A DNA stretch of 42,481 bases from contig JAEWIL010000030.1 of the NCBI GenBank assembly GCA_023387085.1, forward strand, positions 1-42,481, read 5' to 3'. The translations under genes were made by a program, and so were the position numbers. The notes below the pieces were generated by a model, which did no database searches, was not told the DNA's origin, and saw only the letters and a program-made list of their open reading frames with translations. Within the stretch, counting starts at the first letter, position 1, and each line of letters starts with the position of its first letter. Source of the stretch: Pseudomonadota bacterium. Lineage in GTDB: Bacteria > Pseudomonadota > Alphaproteobacteria > Sphingomonadales > Sphingomonadaceae. This document shows, piece by piece, positions 15,345 to 23,126 of this stretch.

Positions 15345-15851
15345 TCAGGCCTTGATGTCGGAGAGGGTCGAAAGCTTGGCGGTTTCGTCCGACAGATTGT
15401 CGATCACGCGGCGCATCAGCGCCTGCAGCGTCTCGACCTCCTCGTCGGTCATCCCGCGCGTCGCGACCTCGTGCACCTCGGCGTTCATCGGGGCGAGGAT
15501 GAGCTCGAGCTTTTTCGCGTGCGGGGTCAGATAGATGAAGGTCTTGCGGCGATCGTCGTCGGTCTTCTTGCGCGTGATGAAGCCGGCCTTCTCAAGCCCC
15601 TTGAGCGCCACGACAGTGGTGGGTTCGCGCATGCCGACGCGCTCGCTGAGCTCGCGCTGGGTGATCCCGTCCTCGCGCCACAGCTGGCGAAGGAACCGCC
15701 ACTGCCCCGCCGACACGTCATGGGTCATCGTTCCCCGCTCGAGCAGTCGCGAGAAAGAGCGGAATACAATACGGGCGAGATAGCCGATGCTGTTTTCCGG
15801 GTTGGTGTAATATTCCGCCGGATTCCGATAGGCTTGCTTGTTCTTGGCCAA
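15345..15851 (-). CDS. MarR-family transcriptional regulator (second)
   Basis: This 168-residue winged-helix regulator has a longer N-terminal helix (residues 1-45). The recognition region is ITQRELSERVGMREPTTVVA at about 63-82, and the wing is RKKTDDDRRKTFIYLTPHAK. A TTG start at 15851 is preferred because AGGGG lies 7 bases upstream; a TTG at 15872 is in frame but has no ribosome site. It is divergent from leuD across operator copy D, the best copy in the window. That placement next to the strongest site makes it the leading candidate for the regulator of the TTAG-N4-CTAA regulon, by inference. MarR relatives near acyl-CoA ligases often sense acyl-CoA or aromatic acids. Confidence 0.87.
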   Translation of the reverse strand: MAKNKQAYRNPAEYYTNPENSIGYLARIVFRSFSRLLERGTMTHDVSAGQWRFLRQLWREDGITQRELSERVGMREPTTVVALKGLEKAGFITRKKTDDDRRKTFIYLTPHAKKLELILAPMNAEVHEVATRGMTDEEVETLQALMRRVIDNLSDETAKLSTLSDIKA

Positions 15852-15947
15852 CAGATTTCCCCTTTGGACCAATTCTTAGAGCCCTATGATTTTCGCGCAA
15901 TATGCTTCGGCGCCGATATCGTTGGACAAAGTCGTGCCCCGCTTATA

Positions 15948-15961
15948 CTTAGAATACTAAG
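15948..15961. promoter_or_regulatory. Operator-like motif TTAG-N4-CTAA, copy D (best copy)
   Basis: CTTAGAATACTAAG has perfect 5-bp inverted arms (CTTAG and CTAAG) around AATA. It sits between the second MarR gene and leuD, ending 15 bases before the preferred leuD start, so it would cover the leuD promoter or leader. It served as the reference for judging the other five copies. Confidence 0.65.
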
Positions 15962-15976
15962 TTAATGGAAGAGGCC

Positions 15977-16561
15977 ATGGAAAAATTCACCCGCCTGACC
16001 GCAGCGGCCGCGCCGCTGTCGCTCGCGAACATCGACACCGACCTGATCATTCCCGCGCGCTTCATGAAGGGACTCGCGCGCAGCGGGCTGGGCCGGCACC
16101 TGTTTCAGGAGCTTCGCTATCGCCCCGACGGCACCGAAAACCCCGATTTCATCCTCAATCGCAGCGCGTGCCGCGATGCACAGATCGTGATCGCCGACCG
16201 GAATTTCGGCTGCGGCTCGTCGCGCGAGCATGCCGTGTGGGCGTTGGCCGATTTCGGCATACGCTGTGTCATCGCGCCGAGTTTCGGCGACATCTTCTCG
16301 AACAACGCGCGCAAGAACGGGCTGCTGCTGATTCGCCTGCCCGAAGATGTTTGCGAGCGGCTCCGGGGCGAGATCGAACGCGCGCAATATGCGCCGCTGA
16401 CGATCGATCTCACCGAACAGACGATCGCGCTCGCCTCGGGCGAAGTCATCGCATTCGCTATCGATCCCAACGACCGGCGAACGCTGATGGAGGGACTCGA
16501 CGACATCGCCCGCACCCTGAGGCATCGGGACGTGATCGCGCGGTTCGAGGAAGACGCCTAG
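15977..16561 (+). CDS. leuD: 3-Isopropylmalate dehydratase small subunit (LeuD family)
   Basis: LeuD is the swivelling small subunit that completes the aconitase-type active site with LeuC, isomerising 2- to 3-isopropylmalate. The 194 residues show NIDTDLIIPARFMKG near the N-terminus and the signature FGCGSSREHAVWALADFGI with SFGDIFSNNARKNGLL. The length is normal. ATG 15977, after GGAAGAGG, gives the conserved MEKFTRLT start; ATG 15965 is also in frame. It is not in an operon with leuC. The two genes converge and share a CTAG at their stops, and operator copy D lies just upstream. No leuA or leuB is nearby. A role in a related hydroxy-diacid pathway instead of, or besides, leucine synthesis is possible. 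Confidence 0.88.
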   Translation: MEKFTRLTAAAAPLSLANIDTDLIIPARFMKGLARSGLGRHLFQELRYRPDGTENPDFILNRSACRDAQIVIADRNFGCGSSREHAVWALADFGIRCVIAPSFGDIFSNNARKNGLLLIRLPEDVCERLRGEIERAQYAPLTIDLTEQTIALASGEVIAFAIDPNDRRTLMEGLDDIARTLRHRDVIARFEEDA

Positions 16562-17976
16562 CCGAGGCTCGCAGGATCGGCGATGCAGCCGGCGATCGCG
16601 CACGCCGCGGCGAGCGCGGGGCTCATCAGGTGCGTGCGTCCGCCGCGGCCCTGCCGATTCTCGAAATTGCGGTTCGACGTCGCGGCGCAGCGCTCGCCGG
16701 GTTGCAAGCGGTCGGCATTCATTCCGACGCACATCGAACAGCCGGGCTCGCGCCAGTCGAAGCCCGCCGCGCGCAGTACGGCATCGATCCCTTCGGCCTC
16801 GGCCTGCCGTTTCACCAGACCCGAACCGGGAACGACCATCGCGCGGACATGCGGCGCGACGCGGCGGCCCCGCGCGATGTCGGCGACGACGCGCAGATCC
16901 TCGATCCGGCTGTTGGTACAACTGCCGACGAACACGCGGTCGAGCCGCGTGCCGGCGATCGGCTGGCCTGGCGACAAATCCATATAGGCGAGCGCCCGCT
17001 CGGCGAGACTGCGCGCGTCGGGGTTCGCCAAGGCCGCGGGATCGGGAATGCGTCCGGCGATGCTGATGACTTGCGACGGGTTCGTGCCCCAGCTGACCAT
17101 CGGGGCGACGTCCGCGGCATCGATCGCGATCTCGCGGTCGAATCCGGCGTCGGCATCGGTCGGCAGCATGCGCCAGCGATCGATCGCCGCTTCCCATTCG
17201 TCGCCGGCCGGGGCGGCGGGTCGCCCCTTCAGATAGGCAAAAGTCGTCGCGTCGGGGGCGATCAGCCCGGCGCGCGCGCCCATCTCTATGCTGAGATTGC
17301 ACAGCGTCATGCGCGCTTCCATCGACAAGGCGCGCACCGCTTCACCGGCATATTCGATCACATGACCCGTGGCGCCATCGACCCCGACGACGCTGAGGAT
17401 ATGGAGCGCGAGATCCTTGGCATGGACATGCGGCGCGAGCGAACCGACGACGGTGATCCGCATGTTGCGCGACCAGCGCTGGCGGATCGTCTGCGTCGCC
17501 AACACATGTTCGACCTCCGATGTGCCGATCCCGAACGCGAGCGCACCGAAGGCGCCGTGGGTCGAGGTGTGGCTATCGCCGCAGACGATGGTCATCCCGG
17601 GCTGCGAGCGTCCCTGCTCGGGGCCCACCACATGCACAATGCCGCCGCGCGGATCGCCCATCGGGAAATTCTCGATCCCGTATCGCCGCGTGTTGGCGAC
17701 GAGCGCTTCGAGCTGAGCGCGCGCCTCGACGTCCTCGACGCCCGCAGGACCGGCCGCCTGCCCGGCGGTCGGGACATTATGATCCGACAGCGCGAGCGCC
17801 CGTTCGGGCCTGCGCACCGGCCTTCCCTCCGCCTCCAGCGCTGCAAAGGCCTGCGGCGACGTCACCTCGTGGAGCAGGTGGAGATCGATATAGAGCAGCG
17901 TCTCGCCATCGTCCTCGGCGACCGCATGCGCATCCCATATCTTGTCATAGAGCGTGCGGGGCCCGCGCGTGGTCAT
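16558..17976 (-). CDS. leuC: 3-Isopropylmalate dehydratase large subunit (LeuC family)
   Basis: LeuC carries the 4Fe-4S cluster of isopropylmalate isomerase. The 472-residue protein has the opening TLYDKIWDAHAV, the substrate region VCGDSHTSTHGAFG and three cluster cysteines: Cys353 in VGSCTNSRIEDL, and Cys413 and Cys416 in PGCSMCVGMN. It therefore looks fully functional and typical of true LeuC. It converges with leuD with a 4-base overlap, unlike the usual leuCD order. Operator copy E (18059-18072) is 83 bases upstream. Start ATG 17976 lacks a clear ribosome site. Control by the same motif as the acyl-CoA ligases suggests a catabolic duty such as citramalate- or dimethylmalate-type isomerisation, which is inference. 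Confidence 0.88.
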   Translation of the reverse strand: MTTRGPRTLYDKIWDAHAVAEDDGETLLYIDLHLLHEVTSPQAFAALEAEGRPVRRPERALALSDHNVPTAGQAAGPAGVEDVEARAQLEALVANTRRYGIENFPMGDPRGGIVHVVGPEQGRSQPGMTIVCGDSHTSTHGAFGALAFGIGTSEVEHVLATQTIRQRWSRNMRITVVGSLAPHVHAKDLALHILSVVGVDGATGHVIEYAGEAVRALSMEARMTLCNLSIEMGARAGLIAPDATTFAYLKGRPAAPAGDEWEAAIDRWRMLPTDADAGFDREIAIDAADVAPMVSWGTNPSQVISIAGRIPDPAALANPDARSLAERALAYMDLSPGQPIAGTRLDRVFVGSCTNSRIEDLRVVADIARGRRVAPHVRAMVVPGSGLVKRQAEAEGIDAVLRAAGFDWREPGCSMCVGMNADRLQPGERCAATSNRNFENRQGRGGRTHLMSPALAAACAIAGCIADPASLG

Positions 17977-18058
17977 CGCACCATCGCTTTCACATCGTGC
18001 GAGCGATCCGTCATAACCATGCTTGCCATCTCCCCTGTCGATCCCCGCATTGCAAATG

Positions 18059-18072
18059 CTTAGAATACTAAC
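18059..18072. promoter_or_regulatory. Operator-like motif TTAG-N4-CTAA, copy E
   Basis: CTTAGAATACTAAC matches the best copy at 13 of 14 positions. It lies in the 335-base divergent gap between leuC (start 17976) and the EamA transporter (start 18312), 83 bases upstream of leuC. The rest of this gap holds copy F, a possible short leader frame at 18244-18315, and nothing else I can support. Confidence 0.6.
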
Positions 18073-18203
18073 TTATATGGATCGATTGCGCCCGGAGGCA
18101 AGAGGATTCGCCGATTTTCTGGATCGACGGTGGCGGACCTCGCGCTTCCGAACAGGCGAATCTCGCCGATCCTTGCCGCAAAATCACACGCATCCGCTAT
18201 TTA

Positions 18204-18217
18204 CTTAGCAATCTAAT
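18204..18217. promoter_or_regulatory. Operator-like motif TTAG-N4-CTAA, copy F
   Basis: CTTAGCAATCTAAT keeps both half-sites with a 4-base spacer, but the spacer differs (CAAT instead of AATA). It lies about 95 bases before the EamA transporter start and on the transporter side of the gap. It would be the site controlling that gene. It is the weakest copy by spacer, although its arms are intact. Confidence 0.5.
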
Positions 18218-18243
18218 TATATAGAGGGAGGCTACACGGCGCG

Positions 18244-18315
18244 ATGGGCAGGAGAGGGCTGATACCGCAAATTGCAATCTCCTCGTCGCCGCGCGCACGA
18301 AGGCGATCGCCATGA
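18244..18315 (+). CDS. Possible 23-codon leader frame coupled to the EamA transporter
   Basis: ATG 18244 opens 23 codons ending in TGA at 18313-18315, which overlaps the transporter ATG (18312) as ATGA. An AGGGAGG stretch (18223-18229) lies upstream but is 14 bases from the ATG, longer than usual. The peptide is basic (MGRRGLIPQIAISSS at the start) and matches nothing I know. It could couple translation or be a chance frame. Confidence 0.25.
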   Translation: MGRRGLIPQIAISSSPRARRRSP

Positions 18316-19223
18316 ACCCGGTCTGGCTACCCGCCTCGCTGTTCGGGGGATTCTTCCAGGCATGGCGCACCGCGCTCCAGCAGCGCCTGCGCGCCGAACT
18401 CAGCGTCAGCGGCGCAGGGCTGGTCCGCTACCTCTATGGCCTGCCGTTCGCCTTGCTCTTCGCAGTCCTATGGTTGTCGGTACGGCATCTGCCGGTGCCG
18501 CTGCTCGGCCCGGCCTTTCTCGGCCTGTCGCTGGTTGGAGCGGTAACGCAGATGGCGGGGACGATCCTCCTGATTCTCGCCTTCGGGCATAGGGGCTTTG
18601 TCGTGGGGACGGCCTTTTCCAAGACCGAAGCGATCCAGGCCGCGCTGGTCACCGCGATCTTTTTCCAGGAGCGCCTTCCCCTCCTCGCGTGGGCGGGGAT
18701 TGTCGCCGGCGTCGCAGGCGTGTTGATTCTCGCGCTCGTCGGACGCGGGATCGGCGCGCGGCAGATCCTGGGTTCGCTTGGCCAGCCCGCTGCGCTCTAC
18801 GGGCTGGGAGCGGGATCGATGTTCGCTTGCGCCGCCATCGCGATCAAGTTCGCCACCGCCGAACTGGCCGGCCTCGATGTCATAGCGTCGGCGTTCGTCA
18901 CCCTCGTCGTCGTCATGGCGATTCAGAGCGCGCTCCACATCGCATGGGTCGCCGCGCGCGATCGCGACACGCTGCGCGCGGTGGTGCGGACATGGCGGTC
19001 GTCGAGCCAAGTCGGCCTGCTTTCCGCGCTCGGTTCGGCCTGCTGGTATACCGGATTCGCCGCCGCCCCCGCCGCGCTCGTCCGCATCGTCGGGCAGGTC
19101 GAGGTGATCTTCACCATCGGCTTCGCGCATTTCTATCTGCGCGAGCCCGTCCGGTGGAGCGAGGTGGCCGGACTGATGCTCGTCGCGATCGGCGTCATGC
19201 TTGCCCTGTTCGCGACCTTCTGA
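18312..19223 (+). CDS. EamA/DMT-superfamily transporter
   Basis: This 303-residue inner-membrane protein has about ten hydrophobic segments in two repeated halves, as in drug/metabolite transporters of the EamA (RhaT-like) type. Clear segments include PFALLFAVLWLSV, ILLILAFGHRGFVVGTAF, AGIVAGVAGVLILALVG and the terminal VAGLMLVAIGVMLALF. EamA proteins export or import small metabolites, and the substrate cannot be predicted. The start is ATG 18312 with GAAGG about 8 bases upstream. Operator copy F lies upstream, which suggests the transporter handles a substrate or product of the same pathway. It is convergent with the MpaB-type gene, 8 bases apart. Confidence 0.85.
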   Translation: MNPVWLPASLFGGFFQAWRTALQQRLRAELSVSGAGLVRYLYGLPFALLFAVLWLSVRHLPVPLLGPAFLGLSLVGAVTQMAGTILLILAFGHRGFVVGTAFSKTEAIQAALVTAIFFQERLPLLAWAGIVAGVAGVLILALVGRGIGARQILGSLGQPAALYGLGAGSMFACAAIAIKFATAELAGLDVIASAFVTLVVVMAIQSALHIAWVAARDRDTLRAVVRTWRSSSQVGLLSALGSACWYTGFAAAPAALVRIVGQVEVIFTIGFAHFYLREPVRWSEVAGLMLVAIGVMLALFATF

Positions 19224-19231
19224 CCCCGGCG

Positions 19232-20584
19232 TCAATGCCCAGCGGCCAACGCTGCCTCGCCCGCTTTGGGGCGATATTGAGCCGCATCGGTCGTGAAATG
19301 CGCCTTGCCGTAGCTCGCGAGCTGTTTCTCCAGCTTCGCGACAAGCCGACGGTCGGCGACATCGCGCAGCCAGGGCACCCGCGATGCAAGCGCATAAAGC
19401 CCCATGCGCGCCGCGACGAAAACCCCCGCAGCGCCCGCGACGACCATATCGCGCGTCCCGACCTTGACGCCGATCGACGCAGCCCTGGCGCGGTCGCCGC
19501 CCATGAAGTGCCGCAGGAAGAAGAGCTTCGCCATCGCCCGTTCGAAAAAGGCATGGACGGTTTCGGCCACGCCGTCGTTCGCACGCAGATCCGCGGCGAT
19601 CGTCGCGCGTAGCAGTTCGCCGCAGGTGCTGTCGTCATAGTCCTGGCGCAGCGTCGCGGCGCGCGTCGACATCAGATCGACGATGCCCTGCGGCGTATCG
19701 GCGAGCAGGTCCTCGGGCAGCCCGAGCAGGAAGCAGCGATAGCGCGCGAGTTCGACACGCGCGCGTTCCTCGCGCGTGAATTCGGTGCGTCCCTGCGCGA
19801 GCATCTTGTACGACAGCAGAAAGATCGGGATCAGCCCCGCCGGCATCTGGTCGACCTGCGGGATCGGGAAACCATAGACACGCTGGTCCCAATCCTCGGG
19901 GCGCCGCAGCACATTGGCGCGCACCATCGAATGCATCAGCCGCACCATCGCGGCCGCCCTGAATCCCGGACCGAAGCGCTCGAGCGCGCCGGGCAGCACC
20001 GACGTCGAAAAGAAGGTCGCCGTCTCCTTGACCCGGCGTGCGGCGGTCTCGCTCGACAGCGTGTTGGTGATCGCCATCGGCAGCGCCGAATATTTGTTCA
20101 TGAAGGTCGCGATGAACGCGCCGCGAATGATGAACGGCCCGAAATTGGCGGCGGAGTTGCGGTCGAGACGCGCTCCCTCCTCGACCAGATCCATGTCAAC
20201 CCAGTCGGGCTTCCGCTCCATGTCGGCGATGAAGGCGGCGAGTTCGGGCGGCGCCTCGGCCACGCTTTCAATTCCATGGTCGCACGCCCGGACGAGCATG
20301 TCGACGAGCGTGCGAAAACCATATTGGCGCATCAGCGCGGCATAGGCGTCGGCAACGAGGTCGCCCATCATCGAATAGGCGCGGATCAGGTCGACGCGCT
20401 CGCGATTGGACAGGATCGTCGCGCGCTGCTTCGCCGTGCCTTCGCCAAGCTGCGTTACGTCGCCCGGCCGGTCGGCGAAACGCTCCGGCACGACCGCGAA
20501 ATCGAACGCGCCATACATTGCGGGATTGGCCGTCTTTTGCGATTCCACTTTTGCCCAGAGGCTTTTGGTCGCAAGCTCGCTCAT
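19232..20584 (-). CDS. MpaB/rubber-oxygenase family protein (DUF2236)
   Basis: This 450-residue protein matches the DUF2236 family, which includes latex-clearing protein Lcp (haem b oxygenase cleaving polyisoprene) and fungal MpaB (oxidative cleavage of a farnesyl chain). The conserved core runs from about residue 140 to 320. It contains ARLDRNSAANFGP and MVRLMHSMVRANVL, with His218 as a plausible haem ligand. No signal peptide is evident, so it is probably cytosolic, unlike secreted Lcp. Start ATG 20584 follows GGATGA. It is divergent from a TetR gene across a perfect palindrome (20622-20637), which very likely controls it. The substrate is unknown; an isoprenoid or other alkene-containing lipid would fit the family. 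Confidence 0.78.
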   Translation of the reverse strand: MSELATKSLWAKVESQKTANPAMYGAFDFAVVPERFADRPGDVTQLGEGTAKQRATILSNRERVDLIRAYSMMGDLVADAYAALMRQYGFRTLVDMLVRACDHGIESVAEAPPELAAFIADMERKPDWVDMDLVEEGARLDRNSAANFGPFIIRGAFIATFMNKYSALPMAITNTLSSETAARRVKETATFFSTSVLPGALERFGPGFRAAAMVRLMHSMVRANVLRRPEDWDQRVYGFPIPQVDQMPAGLIPIFLLSYKMLAQGRTEFTREERARVELARYRCFLLGLPEDLLADTPQGIVDLMSTRAATLRQDYDDSTCGELLRATIAADLRANDGVAETVHAFFERAMAKLFFLRHFMGGDRARAASIGVKVGTRDMVVAGAAGVFVAARMGLYALASRVPWLRDVADRRLVAKLEKQLASYGKAHFTTDAAQYRPKAGEAALAAGH

Positions 20585-20621
20585 CGGAATTCATCCTATC
20601 CAATCGTCCCCGGTCACAATA

Positions 20622-20637
20622 TATATCGATCGATATA
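20622..20637. promoter_or_regulatory. Perfect 16-bp palindrome, probable TetR operator
   Basis: TATATCGATCGATATA reads identically on both strands and lies in the 66-72-base divergent gap between the MpaB-type gene and the TetR gene. Its length, symmetry and place are typical of an autoregulating TetR-family site controlling both directions. Confidence 0.75.
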
Positions 20638-20656
20638 AATTCAAGCAGACTTGCCC

Positions 20657-21370
20657 ATGCCCCCGCCCAATACGCCTAAGCCCCGAAAGCCCGCTGTCCA
20701 GCGATCGACCGATGCCGGCTATCGCAAGGGCGAGGCGATGCGGAAACGCATATTGGACGCCGCGCTGGCGGCGTTCGGTAGCAAGGGATTCGCGGCAGCG
20801 ACGACGCGCCAGATCGCCGAGACCGCGGGTACGAATCTGCCGGGCCTCACCTATTATTTCGGGAGCAAGGAGGGGCTCTATCTCGCCTGCGCGCACGAGA
20901 TCGTGGCCTCTTTCCGGCTAGGGACCGGCGCGGTCGCGGAAGCCGCCGCGGCATCGCTGGCCAAGCCCGACAAGAGCGAAGCCATGATCTGGCTCAAACG
21001 TCTGTTCGCCGCGCTTGCCCATTTCCTCTTTTCCGAAGAGGGCGCCGAGGACCGCGCGCTGTTCGTGCAGCGCGAAATGACGAGCCCCGGCCCGGCGTTC
21101 GAAATCCTCTATGCCGAGCTGTGGCGGCCCGGTATCGAACTGGCGGCGGCGTTGCTGAGCCAGGCCGCCGCCGGGCGCCTGTCCCATGCGGATGCCCAGG
21201 TTCGCGCGGTGATGATGATTGCCAGCCTGACCGGATTCCGGTCGGGCCAGCGCATCGTCGCCCGCGCGACCGGCGGAGATAATCACGTCGAACGGGTCAT
21301 TGCCGCGCTCGAAGACCAGATCGACGCCGTCGCTACGACCGGAGGCGAGCCGGACCGGGCCGCTCCCTAG
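20657..21370 (+). CDS. TetR-family transcriptional regulator (CerR/CecR-like C-terminal domain)
   Basis: This 237-residue one-component regulator has the TetR helix-turn-helix at about residues 25-75: RILDAALAAFGSKGFAAATT, then QIAETAGTNLPGLTYYFGSK. A larger ligand-binding domain follows, with VQREMTSPGPAFEILY as in the group with a DUF1956-type C-terminus. ATG 20657 is used; an in-frame TTG at 20651 would add two residues, and neither has a strong ribosome site. It is divergent from the MpaB-type oxygenase gene and presumably represses it and itself at the palindrome 20622-20637. Its stop shares a CTAG with the convergent beta-helix gene. The ligand is unknown. Confidence 0.87.
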   Translation: MPPPNTPKPRKPAVQRSTDAGYRKGEAMRKRILDAALAAFGSKGFAAATTRQIAETAGTNLPGLTYYFGSKEGLYLACAHEIVASFRLGTGAVAEAAAASLAKPDKSEAMIWLKRLFAALAHFLFSEEGAEDRALFVQREMTSPGPAFEILYAELWRPGIELAAALLSQAAAGRLSHADAQVRAVMMIASLTGFRSGQRIVARATGGDNHVERVIAALEDQIDAVATTGGEPDRAAP

Positions 21371-23046
21371 CGCTTCCGCCGCGCGAGCTGATAGTCATAG
21401 AGCGAAGGCACCGCGTCGACCGCCTCCCCCGCCGCTTCCAGATAGGGGGCGGGATTATAATGAATCTCGATCGCACGGTTGGCGTGAAGCCCGACGATCC
21501 GTTCGCCCGGTCCTTCGAGCCCGCTGTCGATTTGGACCGCGGCATCAGCAGGGACGCTGTCGGGGATGATCAGCCGGGCGTTCCAGATCGTGTTATAGAG
21601 TCCATGTCCCGGCTTCCAGTAAGGCGCGCCGCCGCCCATCCAGAGGCGGTAGCGCCACAGGCCCTTCACCTTTTTCGGATCGATGTGCAGCACGACCTGA
21701 TCGAACAGATTCTGGTGGTTCGATCCGCTGTGCTGATCGATCACGCCTTCCTGCATCGCCTCGCCGCGCAGGAAGACCGAGCGGGTCGAGCGCGTGTTGA
21801 CGCTGAACGGATGGATGACGGGATTCTCGACCCTCAGGTCCTTGACCAGCACATTATGCACCGCACCGACATGCACCGAATAATGCGCGCGCCGGTCGCC
21901 CGTCGTCGTGACATTGGCGATTGTAAGGCTCGCCGCATTGTCGGTCAGGATACCGCTGTCGGACCGGTCAATGACAAGATCGCGGATCCATCCGTCGAAG
22001 ACGCCGGTCATGTAGATGCCGTTATAGCCCTGCTCGAGATGGTGCCCGAACGCGGGCGCCTCGGGGAACTGCAGCCGCAAATTCTGGATGCCGACATTGG
22101 TGAGATGCTGCCAGTTCGCGAGTACCGCGGGCTGGTCGGCCCGCACATCGTGGAGCAGCGGATCGCCGAGGGTGACCGTCTTGCCGCGAACCGCCGCGAT
22201 GCGCGTCGACTGCACGACCACCGGCCGGTTCGGGGAGTCCCAGTGATGGGACCCGATCGGCAGGTCGGTATCGCCATAGAGCGATTTCAGGATCGCGCTC
22301 TTCGGTCCGTCGACCGAGAACCATTGCAGTTGCACGACATCGCCGACATGGAGCTTCGCGGCATTATCGACGGTCAGCGTGGGGGTGAACTGCTTGCCCT
22401 GGACGCCGGCTGCGAGCACCGGATCGCGCGCATCCTTCTTGCCGTCATAGGAAACGGCCCGGCTCTTGTCCGGCCCGACGACGATCATCCCGCCGGCCCA
22501 GCTATATTCGGAAAACAGATAGTCGATGTTATTCTCGGGCTCGACCTGATATTTCTTCTCGCGCACCAGATAGCCGCGCAACTCGTCATAATCGTGGCTC
22601 TTGTCGATCAGCTTCAGCGGACGCGGGAACCAGAGCTCGCTGCCGCCCGCACCGGACCCCGCGCCGTCGAGGACCATGTCGCTGCGCGTGATGCGCAGGA
22701 CTTCGGTGATCTGCGTGCGCCCCTTGGGGAATTTGAGCGTCACCCGGCCCTTCACCGCATTCGCCGCGGCAAGCGCGCGCAGCACCGCCTTGGTGTCGTC
22801 GAGCCCGTCGTCGGGGATCACGCCATAGCTCGTCACGTCGACCACCGTTCCCGCATCGGCAGGGATCGGTGCGATGCCGAAGCCATAGCCGGCATAAGAG
22901 AAATCGGGCAACGGCTCGGCCGCCATCGTCGCGCGATCGGACAGGATTTTCGGAAGCTCGCCCGTTCGGGCAGTTGCCGTGCCAGCAACGGCGACAACCG
23001 TAAGTAAGATGGCGGAGCGAAGGGGGCGCTTGATCCGGTCGGGCAT
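21367..23046 (-). CDS. Secreted right-handed beta-helix protein (pectate-lyase-like), possible polysaccharide lyase
   Basis: This 559-residue protein has an N-terminal signal peptide (about residues 1-26, ending near TATA). The Pectate_lyase_3-type opening follows at about 68-135 (VVDVTSYGVIPDDGLDDT, FPKGRTQITEVLRI, MVLDGAGSG). The long repeat region after it has strand-rich coils such as GIYMTGVFDGWIRDLVIDRS and LTIANVTTTGD. It is the last gene of the minus arm of the polysaccharide locus, 80 bases after a TonB receptor gene. It may be a lyase, hydrolase or epimerase acting on the polymer; no catalytic residues can be assigned with confidence. Start ATG 23046 follows GGAAAG. Confidence 0.8.
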   Translation of the reverse strand: MPDRIKRPLRSAILLTVVAVAGTATARTGELPKILSDRATMAAEPLPDFSYAGYGFGIAPIPADAGTVVDVTSYGVIPDDGLDDTKAVLRALAAANAVKGRVTLKFPKGRTQITEVLRITRSDMVLDGAGSGAGGSELWFPRPLKLIDKSHDYDELRGYLVREKKYQVEPENNIDYLFSEYSWAGGMIVVGPDKSRAVSYDGKKDARDPVLAAGVQGKQFTPTLTVDNAAKLHVGDVVQLQWFSVDGPKSAILKSLYGDTDLPIGSHHWDSPNRPVVVQSTRIAAVRGKTVTLGDPLLHDVRADQPAVLANWQHLTNVGIQNLRLQFPEAPAFGHHLEQGYNGIYMTGVFDGWIRDLVIDRSDSGILTDNAASLTIANVTTTGDRRAHYSVHVGAVHNVLVKDLRVENPVIHPFSVNTRSTRSVFLRGEAMQEGVIDQHSGSNHQNLFDQVVLHIDPKKVKGLWRYRLWMGGGAPYWKPGHGLYNTIWNARLIIPDSVPADAAVQIDSGLEGPGERIVGLHANRAIEIHYNPAPYLEAAGEAVDAVPSLYDYQLARRKR

Positions 23047-23126
23047 TGTTTTCTTTCCATATCATCGTCGAAAAAGGCAGGCCGGCGCCAGTGGACGACG
23101 CCGCGCTGCCATCCGGGGGGGCGGGG

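Noticed and set aside
18076..18208. 43-codon frame starting just after operator copy E
   Set aside because: No ribosome-binding site, no recognisable product, and the frame runs through operator copy F. It could be a remnant of something, but nothing supports that.
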